This document shows positions 40,092 through 49,458 of a stretch of DNA of 64,000 nucleotides, piece after piece. The notes beneath the pieces are model-generated. The model was given only the letters and a program-made list of their open reading frames with translations, had not been told where the DNA came from and did no database searches. Numbering within the stretch: the stretch's first letter is position 1; the number at the start of each line of letters is the position of its first letter. The translations under genes and the position numbers were made by a program. The DNA lies in NCBI GenBank assembly GCA_020161245.1, contig JAIUOK010000010.1:29916-93915 (forward strand). Reading direction: 5' to 3'. Source of the DNA: Actinomycetota bacterium (GTDB taxonomy: Bacteria > Actinomycetota > Actinomycetes > S36-B12 > CAIYMF01).

Positions 40092-40844
40092 GTGACGGAG
40101 CCGACCTACGAGGAGCGCCGACTGTCGTTCGGGTCGTCGGCGGCCCACTACGACGCCCAGCGGCCGGGGTACCCGGCCTACGCATTGGTGTGGGGCCTGC
40201 ACGGGGCGTCGCGGAAGGTGGTCGACGTCGCCGACGTCGGCGCCGGCACGGGTCTGCTCACACGCTCGCTCGTCGGGCTCGGCCTTGACGTCCGCGCCTA
40301 CGAGCCCGACGCCGGCATGCTCGACCAGCTCGGTGCGGCCCTGCCCGACGTCGAACGGGCGCAGGCTCCCGCGGAGTCGCTGCCGCTCCCGGACGCCTCG
40401 CTGGACGCCGTCACGGCCGGCCAGGCCTGGCACTGGTTCGACCCGCAGGCCGCCGCTGCCGAGTTCGCCCGCGTCCTGCGGCCCGGAGGCGTCGTCGTCC
40501 TGCTCTGGAACACCCGCGACACCCGCGTGCCCTGGATCGACGCGCTGTCCGACATCGTCGACGGCGGGGACTCCTACCGCTCGAACCGCACCGAGGCGTT
40601 CGAGGCGATCGACGCCGTGCACCCCGGAGTCGTGCGCGCCGACATCCCGCACCGCGTCCTCATGACGCCCGACCAGGTGGTCGGCCTCATCTCCACCTAC
40701 TCCTACGTCAACCTGCGCGACGACCGGGACGACGTCTACGCCGCCGTCCGAGAGCTGCTCGCCACCCACCCCGGCACCCGCGGCCGCGCACTGGTGGAGC
40801 TCGAGTACGTGACCGCGGCCTACCGCTGGGAGCGCCCGAGCTAG
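40092..40844 (+). CDS. Class I SAM-dependent methyltransferase
   Basis: A 250-residue methyltransferase with motif [19 protein letters not shown], motif post-I around LDVRAYEPD and a later GVVVLLWNT strand. The RPGYP segment at the N-terminus and AWHWFDP are typical of the Methyltransf_11 small-molecule methyltransferases; the substrate is unknown. GTG at 40092, divergent from lysS. Confidence 0.8.
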   Translation: MTEPTYEERRLSFGSSAAHYDAQRPGYPAYALVWGLHGASRKVVDVADVGAGTGLLTRSLVGLGLDVRAYEPDAGMLDQLGAALPDVERAQAPAESLPLPDASLDAVTAGQAWHWFDPQAAAAEFARVLRPGGVVVLLWNTRDTRVPWIDALSDIVDGGDSYRSNRTEAFEAIDAVHPGVVRADIPHRVLMTPDQVVGLISTYSYVNLRDDRDDVYAAVRELLATHPGTRGRALVELEYVTAAYRWERPS

Positions 40845-40856
40845 GGCGGGCCGGCC

Positions 40857-41615
<759 letters not shown>

Positions 41616-41638
41616 CGGGGTGGCTCCTAGCGTGCGGT

Positions 41639-42553
41639 TCAGGCGTCGAGGGGGCGGAGGTCCGCGCCGACGTCGAGGACGGGCGCGGAGTGCGTGAGCG
41701 CGCCGACGGCGATGTAGTCGACGCCGGTGGCGCCGACCGCAGCGGCGTCGGGAAGGGTGAGGCCGCCACTCGCCTCGAGCAGCGCCCGCTTCCCGCCGTG
41801 CGCCGCCGCGTGCTCCTCGGCGATGCCGACGGCGAGCCGCATCTGATCGGGCACGAAGTTGTCGAGCAGCACGAGGTCGGCCCCGGCGTCGAGCACCTCC
41901 GTCAGCTGCTGCAGCGAGTCGACCTCGACCTCCACCGGCAGGCCGGGGAACATCGCGCGCACCTTGTCGAAGGCGGCTGCGACACCTCCTGCGGCGACCA
42001 CGTGGTTGTCCTTCACCAGCGCGGCGTCCGACAGCGACATGCGGTGGTTGACCCCGCCGCCGCAGCGCACGGCGTACTTCTCGAGGACGCGCAGGCCCGG
42101 TGTCGTCTTGCGGGTGTCGCGTACCCGGGCAGCGGTGCCCTCGAGGGCGTCGGCCCACTGGCGGGTGGCCGTCGCGACGCCGGACAGGTGGCACAGCAGG
42201 TTGAGCGCGGTGCGCTCGGCGGTGAGCAGGTCGCGCGTGCGCCCGCGCGCCGTCAGTAGGACGTCGCCGCGCGACACGCGCGTGCCGTCCGCCGTTACGA
42301 CCTGGATCTCGGCGTCGCCCTCGGAGACCGCGTCGAACACCGCTGCCGCGACGGGCACACCCGCCGCGACACCCGTGCCGCGCGCGACGAGGTCGAGCAC
42401 CGACCGCTGCTCCGCCGGCACGGTGGCGGCGCTGGTGACGTCGACGCCGCCGTCGAGATCCTCGGCGACGGTCGAGCGCACGAGCGACTCGACGGCGGCA
42501 GGATCGAGACCGGCGGCCTCGAGCGCCGCCACGACGTTGCTGCTCAGGCTCAT
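41639..42553 (-). CDS. nadC: Nicotinate-nucleotide pyrophosphorylase (QPRTase)
   Basis: Converts quinolinate and PRPP to nicotinate mononucleotide with loss of CO2. The 304-residue type II phosphoribosyltransferase contains the RDTRKTTPGLR, GGGVNHRMSLSDAALVKDNH and the C-terminal EASGGLTLPDAA motifs. ATG at 42553 overlaps the nadB stop (ATGA). nadA is not in the window. Confidence 0.95.
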   Translation of the reverse strand: MSLSSNVVAALEAAGLDPAAVESLVRSTVAEDLDGGVDVTSAATVPAEQRSVLDLVARGTGVAAGVPVAAAVFDAVSEGDAEIQVVTADGTRVSRGDVLLTARGRTRDLLTAERTALNLLCHLSGVATATRQWADALEGTAARVRDTRKTTPGLRVLEKYAVRCGGGVNHRMSLSDAALVKDNHVVAAGGVAAAFDKVRAMFPGLPVEVEVDSLQQLTEVLDAGADLVLLDNFVPDQMRLAVGIAEEHAAAHGGKRALLEASGGLTLPDAAAVGATGVDYIAVGALTHSAPVLDVGADLRPLDA

Positions 42554-44217
42554 GCCCGCTCCTCCTCAGCCTCGGCCCCGAGCGACTCGGGCACCGTCTC
42601 GCGCTCGGTGACGAGGACGCCGTCCTCGTCGAGGTGCGACACCAGCCGTACGCGCCAGTGCTCGTCGTCGGTGTCCGGGAAGTCCTCGCGCCAGTGCGAC
42701 CCTCGGGTCTCCTTGCGCATCTTGGCGTTGGCGGCCAGCACCGTCGCCACCGCATGCAGGTTGGTGGTCTCCCACGCCTTGGTCTGCGGGTCGCCGGTGA
42801 CGGTCGTGGCCAGCGCGTACAGGACGCCGAGCGTCGTCGCCATCGAGTCGCGGGAGCGCAGCACGCCCACACCCTCGGTCATCGCGACCTGCAGCGAGCG
42901 GCGGGCGGCGGGCGACAGGACGACGCCGTCGCCGCTCGGGCTGACGGGGTCGCGGCGCTCGGGCAGGCCGGCGGCGAGCACGTCGCCGATGCGGGAGGCG
43001 AACACCAGGCCCTCGAGCAGCGAGTTGGACGCGAGCCGGTTGGCGCCGTGCACGCCCGTGCACGCGCACTCGCCGACGGCGTACAGCCCGCGCACGGACG
43101 ACCGCCCATACGCGTCGGTGCGGACGCCGCCCGACGCGTAGTGCTGCGCCGGGGCGACCGGGATGAGGTCGGTGCTCGGGTCGACGTCGATCGCGCGCAG
43201 CGACGCGAGGATCGTCGGGAAGCGCTTCTCCCACATCTCGGTGCCGAAGTCGCGCGCGTCGAGCCACACGTGCTTGGCGCCCGTCTCGCGCATCCGGCGC
43301 ATGATCCCCTTCGCCACCACATCGCGCGGCGCCAGGTCCGCCAGCGGGTGCTGGCCCTCCATGAACCGCACCCCGGCGTCGTCGCGCAGCACGGCGCCCT
43401 CGCCGCGCACCGCCTCGCTGACGAGCGGCTGCTGGCCCTGCGCGTCCTCGCCGAGCCAGAGCACGGTCGGGTGGAACTGCACGAACTCGAGGTCGGCCAC
43501 GGCGGCACCGGCGCGCAGCGCGAGCGCGACGCCGTCGCCGGTGGCAACAGACGGGTTCGTCGACAGGCTGAACACCTGGCCGAGACCACCGGTCGCGAGC
43601 ACGATGGCAGGCGCGAGCACCGCGCCGACGCCGTCGTGCTGGCCCTGGCCCATCACGTGCAGCGTGAGGCCCTGCGCGGCCCCACGGTCGTCGACGAGCA
43701 GATCGAGGGCCAGCGCGTTCTCGAGCAGCTGGATGCCGGCACGCCCCGCCACGGCCGCGACGAGCGCGCGCGAGATCTCCGCACCTGTCGCATCGCCGCC
43801 GGCGTGCGCGATGCGGTCGCGCAGGTGGCCGCCCTCGCGGGTGAGCGCGATGCCGCCGGACTCGTCGGTGTCGAACCGAGCGCCCAGCGCGATGAGCCGG
43901 CGCACGGCGTCGGGACCCTCGGTCACCAGCGCGCGCACCGCCTCGGGGTCGCACAGCCCGGCACCGGCCACGAGGGTGTCGACCTCGTGCTCGAACGGCG
44001 AGTCGTCCGGCGAGAGCGCCGCGGCGATGCCGCCCTGCGCCCACCGGGTGCTGCCCTCGTCGACCTGGGCCTTGGTCACGAGCAGCACGCGGTAGCCCGC
44101 GGCCCGCGCGTGCAGCGCCGTGGTGAGGCCGGCGACGCCGGAGCCTACGACGACGACGTCGGAGTCCACGGTCCAGCCGGGCGCGGGGGCGCCGAGGCGC
44201 CGGGGCAGACGTATCAC
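42550..44217 (-). CDS. nadB: L-aspartate oxidase
   Basis: Oxidises aspartate to iminoaspartate for NAD synthesis. The 555-residue flavoprotein has the FAD motif VVVVGSGVAGLTTALHA near 20-36, the catalytic-region QFHPTVLW and YASGGVRTD, and GANRLASNSLLEGLVF. GTG at 44217 overlaps the panC stop. The operon order panC-nadB-nadC-coaX resembles Streptomyces. Confidence 0.94.
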   Translation of the reverse strand: MIRLPRRLGAPAPGWTVDSDVVVVGSGVAGLTTALHARAAGYRVLLVTKAQVDEGSTRWAQGGIAAALSPDDSPFEHEVDTLVAGAGLCDPEAVRALVTEGPDAVRRLIALGARFDTDESGGIALTREGGHLRDRIAHAGGDATGAEISRALVAAVAGRAGIQLLENALALDLLVDDRGAAQGLTLHVMGQGQHDGVGAVLAPAIVLATGGLGQVFSLSTNPSVATGDGVALALRAGAAVADLEFVQFHPTVLWLGEDAQGQQPLVSEAVRGEGAVLRDDAGVRFMEGQHPLADLAPRDVVAKGIMRRMRETGAKHVWLDARDFGTEMWEKRFPTILASLRAIDVDPSTDLIPVAPAQHYASGGVRTDAYGRSSVRGLYAVGECACTGVHGANRLASNSLLEGLVFASRIGDVLAAGLPERRDPVSPSGDGVVLSPAARRSLQVAMTEGVGVLRSRDSMATTLGVLYALATTVTGDPQTKAWETTNLHAVATVLAANAKMRKETRGSHWREDFPDTDDEHWRVRLVSHLDEDGVLVTERETVPESLGAEAEEERA

Positions 44218-45086
44218 GAGCCACCTCCGAGGTGGAGCGCTGCGTTGTCGAGCAGCCGGGTGGAGCCGACGCGCACGGCCAGCAGGAGCCGCGCCTCGCC
44301 CTGCTCCGGCGGGGCGCCGAGGGCAGGGTCGGTGACCACGGCGTAGTCGGTGACGAGGCCGGCATGGTCGTCCAGGAACGCCTGCACGGCCGACACGACG
44401 TCGCGAGCGGAGCCGCCGTTGCGCGCGACGCCCGAGCCCACGTCGAGCGCATGCGGCACGGTCAGCGCCAGCGCCCGTTCCTCGGCCGACAGGTAGCGGT
44501 TGCGGCTGGACAGCGCGAGGCCGTCGGCGTCGCGGACGGTCGGCACCCCGACCACCTCGACCGGCAGGTCGAGGTCGAAGACCATCCGCTTGATGAGCAC
44601 GAGCTGCTGGTAGTCCTTCTCGCCGAGGAGGAGGACGTCGGCGCCGGTGAGGTGCAGCAGCTTCTGCACAACCGTGAGCACGCCGCGGAAGTGACCCGGG
44701 CGCACCGCCCCCTCGAGCAGCGTGCCGAGCGGGCCGGGGTCGACCGTGACGAGCGGGTCGCCGCCGCGGTAGACGACGTCGGCCGACGGCGCGAAGACGA
44801 GGTCGACGCCCTCACGGGCGCAGGTGTCGACGTCGGCCTCGAGCGTGCGGGGGTACTTGTCGAGGTCCTCGTTCGGCCCGAACTGCGTCGGGTTGACGAA
44901 GACGGACGCGGTGACGTGGCCGTCGGGCCCGGCCAGCCGCCTGCCCTCGCGAAGCAGCGCCGCGTGGCCGGCGTGCAGGGCGCCCATGGTGGGCACCAGC
45001 ACGCGACGCGCGCCCGGAGCCAGCTCCGCGTACGACGAGCGCAGCGCCGACCGCGACCGGACGACGCGGGTCTCGACGTCGGCCAT
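44214..45086 (-). CDS. panC: Pantothenate synthetase
   Basis: Joins pantoate and beta-alanine with ATP. The 290-residue HIGH-type nucleotidyl-transferase has PTMGALHAGHAALLREGR, FVNPTQFGPNEDL, the pantoate-loop GEKDYQQLVLIKRMV and the K-S-S-equivalent LSSRNRYLS. ATG at 45086 overlaps the upstream stop by one base (TGATG). panB and panD are not in this window. Confidence 0.95.
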   Translation of the reverse strand: MADVETRVVRSRSALRSSYAELAPGARRVLVPTMGALHAGHAALLREGRRLAGPDGHVTASVFVNPTQFGPNEDLDKYPRTLEADVDTCAREGVDLVFAPSADVVYRGGDPLVTVDPGPLGTLLEGAVRPGHFRGVLTVVQKLLHLTGADVLLLGEKDYQQLVLIKRMVFDLDLPVEVVGVPTVRDADGLALSSRNRYLSAEERALALTVPHALDVGSGVARNGGSARDVVSAVQAFLDDHAGLVTDYAVVTDPALGAPPEQGEARLLLAVRVGSTRLLDNAALHLGGGS

Positions 45087-46000
45087 CAGCGGCTCCCCTC
45101 CTCGTCGGACGCCGTCCGGGCGAGCGCGTCGAGCAGCGCCTCGGCCGACGACGCCTTGAGCGTTCCGGCGGCCAGCGCGCGGTCGGCCGTGGCACGTGCG
45201 AGCGCGATGTAGGTGTCGCGCGTCGTCTCGCTGACGTCGCCGATCGCCCGCACATGCGCGGACACGGTGCCGGCGTCGCCGCGCGCCACCGGCCCGGTGA
45301 GGGCGAGATCGCCGGAGCGCAGCGCGTTGTCGAGCGCCGCCGAGAGGAGCGGCGCGACGAGCCTCGCCGGATGCTCCACCCCGGCGGCCTGCAGCAGCTC
45401 GAGCGTCTGCGCGACGAGGGTGACGAGGTGGTTCGCGCCGTGCGCGAGCGCCGCGTGGTAGAGCGGCCGGTGGCCCTCGTCGACCCACACCGGGTCGCCG
45501 CCCATCTCGACCACGAGCGCCTCGGCGACGGGCCGCAGCTGATCGGGCGCGGTCACGCCGAACGGGCAGCCGTCGAGCCGGGCCAGGTCGATCGAGGTCC
45601 CGGTCAGAGTCATCGCCGGGTGCAGCGCGAGCGGCAGGGCGCCGGCGCGCGTCGCGGGATCGAGCACGCTGTAGCCGTAGCGGCCGCTGACGTGCGCCAC
45701 GAACTGCCCGGGCCGGAACGTGCCGGTCGCCGCGAGCCCCGCCACGAGCTCGGGCAGGACGTCGTCGGGCACGGTGAGCAGCACGAGGTCGGCGGCCTCC
45801 ACCACCTCGGGCACGCCGACGATCGGCACGTCGCGCAGCAGCGCCTCGGCCCGCAGGCGCGAGCTCTCGGACACGGCGTACGCCGCGACGACGGGATGCC
45901 CGGCACGGGCGAGGGCCGCGCCGAGGACGGCTCCCGCACGTCCGGTGCCGACGACGCCGACGCGCAGGCGCGGCGGCGCAGCGCCGGGCGCTTCGGTCAC
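45086..46000 (-). CDS. DUF2520 Rossmann-like protein (Rv3603c-like)
   Basis: A 304-residue protein with an N-terminal NADP-binding Rossmann fold (VGVVGTGRAGAVLGAALARAGH, about 13-34) and a C-terminal DUF2520 helical domain, architecture shared with ketopantoate- and hydroxyacid-type dehydrogenases. Its coupling to panC suggests that it could supply the missing ketopantoate reductase activity; this is inference. GTG at 46000; divergent from the MidA-like gene. Confidence 0.82.
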   Translation of the reverse strand: MTEAPGAAPPRLRVGVVGTGRAGAVLGAALARAGHPVVAAYAVSESSRLRAEALLRDVPIVGVPEVVEAADLVLLTVPDDVLPELVAGLAATGTFRPGQFVAHVSGRYGYSVLDPATRAGALPLALHPAMTLTGTSIDLARLDGCPFGVTAPDQLRPVAEALVVEMGGDPVWVDEGHRPLYHAALAHGANHLVTLVAQTLELLQAAGVEHPARLVAPLLSAALDNALRSGDLALTGPVARGDAGTVSAHVRAIGDVSETTRDTYIALARATADRALAAGTLKASSAEALLDALARTASDEEGSR

Positions 46001-46125
46001 GAGGGCCTCCGGTCGTTCCGGTCCCGGTCGGGTCGGGTACCGGTCGTGGGGTGCCGTCGGCGCGGTGGCCGGCGCGGCTCGGTCGAGCCGGGACGTCAGC
46101 CTAACGACGGCGCTACGGTGCCGAG

Positions 46126-47154
46126 GTGCCGACCGCTCACCGGGATCCTGCGGCCGCTGGCGGCCCGCTCCCCTGGTCGGCCGCGTGGGCCCGATCGCAG
46201 GCGCGCTTCTACGCCGGCGCCGTGCCCCGCGACCACTTCCGCACCTCGGCCCACGTCGGCACGGCGCTGGCCCGCGCGCTGGCCGTCGTCGTCGCCGAGA
46301 TCGACGAGGCGTTGGGCTCGCCGGCGTCGCTCGACGTCGTGGATGTGGGGGCCGGCGACGGTGCGCTGCTCGCCGGGCTGCTGTCGGCGTCGCCGCCCTG
46401 CGTGGCCGATCGGCTGCGCCCCCTCGCCGTCGATGTACGGCCGCGGCCGGAGGACCTGGACCCGCGGGTGGCGTGGGTGCAGGGCGCGGCGCCCGACGCC
46501 GTGCCGTCCGGCGTCCGAGGCCTGCTGCTCGCGCACGAGCTGCTCGACGACGTGCCCGTCGACGTCGTCGAGGTCGACGCCGCCGGCGTCCCGCGCCTCG
46601 TCCTCGTCGGCCTCGACGGCGCCGAGGCTCTCGGCCCGGCGCTCGCTGACGACGAGGGCTGGGCCGCGCACCGGCTCGACGCCTCGCGCGTGAGGGCGTG
46701 GATGTCGGCGTGGTGGCCGCTGGCGTCGCCTGGGTCGCGCGCCGAGATCGGGCTCGCACGCGATGACCTCTGGGCCGAGCTTGTGTCACGCGTGGACGCA
46801 GGCACCGCGCTCGCCGTCGACTACGGCCACGTGCGCGACGAGCGGCTCGGGTCGCCGGGAACGCTGACCGCCTACCGCGAGGGCGCGCTCGTGGCGGCGG
46901 TGCCCGACGGCTCGCGCAACCTCACCGCTCACGTCGCCGTCGACGCGCTCGCCTACCGCACCGGGGCGTCAGTGGTCCGTCAGCGCGAGGCGCTGCAGGC
47001 GCTCGGCATCACGGGCGCGCTGCCGGCGCCGTCGCTCGCGTCGTCGGACCCGGCGGTGTACCTCGACGTGCTGGCCGCGGCCACCCACGACGCCGAGCTG
47101 CTCGACCCCGCCGGCCTCGGCGCCTTCTGGTGGGTCCGCACGGATCTCGTGTAG
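46126..47154 (+). CDS. MidA/NDUFAF7-like SAM-dependent methyltransferase
   Basis: A 342-residue protein of the COG1565 type: N-terminal FYAGAVPRDHFRTSAHVGTALARAL, the SAM motif VVDVGAGDGALLAGLL (about 68-83) and the late LAVDYGHVRDERLGSPGTLTAYR characteristic of the family. The human homologue methylates an arginine of the complex I 49-kDa subunit; an orphan homologue of that subunit lies at 51556. GTG start 46126 is divergent from DUF2520. The stop codon is inside a palindrome. Confidence 0.85.
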   Translation: MPTAHRDPAAAGGPLPWSAAWARSQARFYAGAVPRDHFRTSAHVGTALARALAVVVAEIDEALGSPASLDVVDVGAGDGALLAGLLSASPPCVADRLRPLAVDVRPRPEDLDPRVAWVQGAAPDAVPSGVRGLLLAHELLDDVPVDVVEVDAAGVPRLVLVGLDGAEALGPALADDEGWAAHRLDASRVRAWMSAWWPLASPGSRAEIGLARDDLWAELVSRVDAGTALAVDYGHVRDERLGSPGTLTAYREGALVAAVPDGSRNLTAHVAVDALAYRTGASVVRQREALQALGITGALPAPSLASSDPAVYLDVLAAATHDAELLDPAGLGAFWWVRTDLV

Positions 47155-47206
47155 CACCAGCATGTGCCGCAAAGTCGGCTGACTTTGCTGCACATGCTGG
47201 TGTTAC
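47151..47206. repeat. Palindrome at convergent gene ends, CACCAGCATGTG family copy
   Basis: Arms 47151-47178 and 47179-47206 match at 25 of 28 positions with no spacer; the MidA-like stop codon is in the left arm. The following 15 bases (47209-47223), which include the stop of the minus-strand gene, are identical to 48329-48343 after the sister palindrome. Confidence 0.85.
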
Positions 47207-47217
47207 GTGCGTCCGGG

Positions 47218-47802
47218 TCAGGTTCCGGGGCCGAGCCAGAGGACGGCGGAGTCGGAGCAGGCCGGCATGACCATGTGGTCGGTGTAGAAGACCTCGCCCG
47301 TCGAACGCGTCCCATCGGGCGTGGTGCTGACGGCGCAGACCGACACCTCCGGGGTCGACCCGGGGGTGCGCGGCGGGGTCACTCGCTCGACGAACTCGAA
47401 CAGGTAGAGCGGCTCGCCGGTGGCGGTGGCCCCTGTGACGACCACCTGGGCCACGATCGCATCGCCCTGCCGATCGAACTGCCGAACGTCGGTGGTCCAC
47501 ACGACGCCGGTGCGGTCCGACTGCGGCGTCGCGAGCGCCGCCTCGAGATCAGCCACGTCGCGCTGGTCGGGCGGCAGCAGCGACTGGCGCGACAGCTCGT
47601 CGAAGGTCTTCGTGACGGCGATGTCGGAGAAGGCCGCGGCCTGCTCGGAGAAGCGGGCCGAGCTCGCCCGCGCCGCGGCCAGCAGCGCCGCGCCGATCAC
47701 GAGCGCAGCCACGAGGACGACGACGAGCCAGCGCGGCACCCGTCGGCGCTGCTGCGGCGTCTCGACGTCGTGGGTCCCGACCAGCTCTGCGGTTCCGGAC
47801 AT
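47218..47802 (-). CDS. Single-pass membrane protein with extracytoplasmic domain, unknown
   Basis: A 194-residue protein with a transmembrane helix at about 24-45 and an exposed domain after it (FSDIAVTKTFDELSRQSLL ... SVCAVSTTPDG ... MPACSDS). I do not recognise the family. Two cysteines could pair. ATG at 47802. It is convergent with the MidA-like gene. Confidence 0.65.
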   Translation of the reverse strand: MSGTAELVGTHDVETPQQRRRVPRWLVVVLVAALVIGAALLAAARASSARFSEQAAAFSDIAVTKTFDELSRQSLLPPDQRDVADLEAALATPQSDRTGVVWTTDVRQFDRQGDAIVAQVVVTGATATGEPLYLFEFVERVTPPRTPGSTPEVSVCAVSTTPDGTRSTGEVFYTDHMVMPACSDSAVLWLGPGT

Positions 47803-47968
47803 GGCCTCCCCCTCCGCCAGATGCGTCGACGGTCCCACACCCGCACCGTCTGCGTCAGCCGGAGCCCCGATGCGGCCCGCGAAGGCGGGACGTCGCAGCC
47901 GCGACCGACACCGGTCGGGCATGCGATGCTGCCTGCGTGCCGCCAGGCGGCGGGAACGGGGGTTCGAG

Positions 47969-48226
47969 ATGTCGGGTGCGCAGGGTGAGGCCGGACGGCG
48001 CGGCTCGCTGGCAGGCGACGCCTTCATCGTCGCGGTGCTGTGCCTGATCGCGATCCCGCTGCTCCTGCTGACGGCGCCGCTGCCCTGGCTGTCGCTGGCG
48101 CTCGGTGCGGTGCTCGCCGTCACGGCACGGCGGTGGCCGGTCGCCGCCGGGCCGGTGCCGCGCATCGTCACCGCGCTGATCGCCGTCGTCGCCCTGCTAG
48201 CGGCGGCGCTCGCCTTCCTGGCCTGA
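47969..48226 (+). CDS. Small two-helix membrane protein
   Basis: 85 residues with hydrophobic stretches at about 17-52 and 66-85 (FIVAVLCLIAIPLLLLTAPL, then IVTALIAVVALLAAALAFLA). Unknown function. ATG 47969 after a GGGGG-containing ribosome binding site. It lies divergent from the single-pass protein gene. Confidence 0.6.
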   Translation: MSGAQGEAGRRGSLAGDAFIVAVLCLIAIPLLLLTAPLPWLSLALGAVLAVTARRWPVAAGPVPRIVTALIAVVALLAAALAFLA

Positions 48227-48270
48227 AGCCGCGAGCCCCGGTCCCGGCTCCCGAGCGGCGCCGGGCGCAC

Positions 48271-48326
48271 GTAACACCCGCATGTGTCGCAAAGCCGGCC
48301 GGTCTTGGTGCAGTTGCGGGTGTAAC
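48271..48326. repeat. Eroded palindrome, sister of the 47151 copy
   Basis: Outer arms GTAACACCCGCA (48271-48282) and 48315-48326 match at 11 of 12; the inner part (including GCAAAG) is degraded. The flanking GCGTCCGGGTCAGGT (48329-48343), containing the stop of the next minus gene, is identical to 47209-47223. Confidence 0.7.
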
Positions 48327-48337
48327 ACGCGTCCGGG

Positions 48338-48721
48338 TCAGGTGCGGGGGGCGCGCCAGCCGTCGGGGAGGTCGGCGGCGAGGTCGGCCGGTGCGCGCAT
48401 CCGCCACGCGTCGACCACGAGCTCCTCGAGCCGGGTCGGCGTGACGGCGGCGAGGCGCAGCACCACGAGCGGGAAGCCGTCGTAGCCCGGGGTGGCGAAG
48501 AACCGCTCGGGCTCGCCGAGGACGAGGGCCTGCTTCTCGGCCTCGTCGCCGACGTAGAGGACGGCGACGTCGGTCCGGATCACCCGGCGTCCGCCCTCGC
48601 GGTCGGGGTAGGACCACACGAAGCCCTTGCCGCCGACGCGGAAGTCGAACCCCTCGCTCGGGATCTCCTCGACCTGCGGCAGCGCCAGCGCGACCCGTCG
48701 CACGTCGTCCTCGTCCGCCAC
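48338..48721 (-). CDS. MmcQ/YjbR-family protein
   Basis: A 127-residue CyaY-like-fold protein (VALALPQVEEIPSEGFDFRVGGKGFVWSYPDREGGRR ... DGFPLVVLRLAAV), related to the one at 21202. GTG at 48721. Function unknown. It is bordered by palindromes at both ends. Confidence 0.8.
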   Translation of the reverse strand: MADEDDVRRVALALPQVEEIPSEGFDFRVGGKGFVWSYPDREGGRRVIRTDVAVLYVGDEAEKQALVLGEPERFFATPGYDGFPLVVLRLAAVTPTRLEELVVDAWRMRAPADLAADLPDGWRAPRT

Positions 48722-48764
48722 GCCCCGAGTCTGCCCGCCCCGCCCGACACTGAGGACCCGCTTC

Positions 48765-48804
48765 GGATGGGTGAGGCGTCGGTATACCGACGCGTCACCC
48801 ATCC
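48765..48804. repeat. 40-bp palindrome between mhuD stop and MmcQ-like start
   Basis: GGATGGGTGAGGCGTCGGTA (48765-48784) pairs with 48785-48804 with one mismatch and no loop. It lies 11 bases past the mhuD stop, and pairing continues weakly outward to about 48757 and 48812. Confidence 0.85.
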
Positions 48805-48815
48805 AGAACGGGCAC

Positions 48816-49139
48816 TCAGGCGGGGTCGGCGTCCTGGACGACCTCGAACGACCAGATCGTGGAGCCGGTGGCGGCGCGGGGCTGGTCGTCGGGACGGCCG
48901 GACGCCTGGGCGTGGCCGCGCTCGAAGGTCTGCGACGACGTCCAGGCCTCGAAGTCCTCGCGGCTGCGCCAGCGCGTGTAGACGAGGTAGGAGTCGGTGC
49001 CCTCGACCGGTCGGAGCAACTCGAAGCGCTCGAACCCCGCGGCCCGCTCGACGGAGCCGGCACGGCCCGCGAACCGCTGCTCGAGCAGGTCGCCGCGGCC
49101 CTCGGGCACGGTCAGGACGTTGATGGCGACGAACGGCAT
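48816..49139 (-). CDS. mhuD: MhuD-type heme-degrading monooxygenase
   Basis: A 107-residue antibiotic-biosynthesis-monooxygenase-fold protein closely resembling mycobacterial MhuD (Rv3592), which opens heme to mycobilin and frees iron. The MhuD-critical N7 and W66 are at the same positions, and the heme-ligand histidine is present as H76 (GHAQA). This makes it much more likely to be a heme oxygenase than a general ABM protein. ATG at 49139. It fits with the iron acquisition seen for EfeOB. Confidence 0.8.
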   Translation of the reverse strand: MPFVAINVLTVPEGRGDLLEQRFAGRAGSVERAAGFERFELLRPVEGTDSYLVYTRWRSREDFEAWTSSQTFERGHAQASGRPDDQPRAATGSTIWSFEVVQDADPA

Positions 49140-49185
49140 GCGCCCATCGTCGCCCGCCGGGACGGCGGCCGCACGACGGCGCTGA

Positions 49186-49356
49186 CTACATGCCCGTGCC
49201 GCCCCGCATCGAGTTCGGGCCCACCTTGCCGAGCTGGTCGGTCTGCTGGTCGTAGGCGTGGTCCTGGCCCTGGCGCGACCTGCGGCTGTACATCCGCCCC
49301 AGGAACGCGATGAGCACGGCAGCGAGCACGATCATGACGATCGCCATGGGCTCCAC
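49186..49356 (-). CDS. Small single-TM protein
   Basis: 56 residues: one transmembrane helix (IVMIVLAAVLIAFLG, about 6-20), then a basic, Gln/Asp-rich tail. GTG 49356 is chosen for its GGGGGA ribosome binding site; ATG 49347 is possible. Function unknown. Confidence 0.6.
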   Translation of the reverse strand: MEPMAIVMIVLAAVLIAFLGRMYSRRSRQGQDHAYDQQTDQLGKVGPNSMRGGTGM

Positions 49357-49458
49357 GGCGTCCCCCTCTCGCGGCACCGGCGGTGCCTGCTCTGCCCAGA
49401 GTGCCGCATGCACGGGCAGGGACGGGGCCGGAACGGGCCGGCCCGCTGCTTCGGCGGG

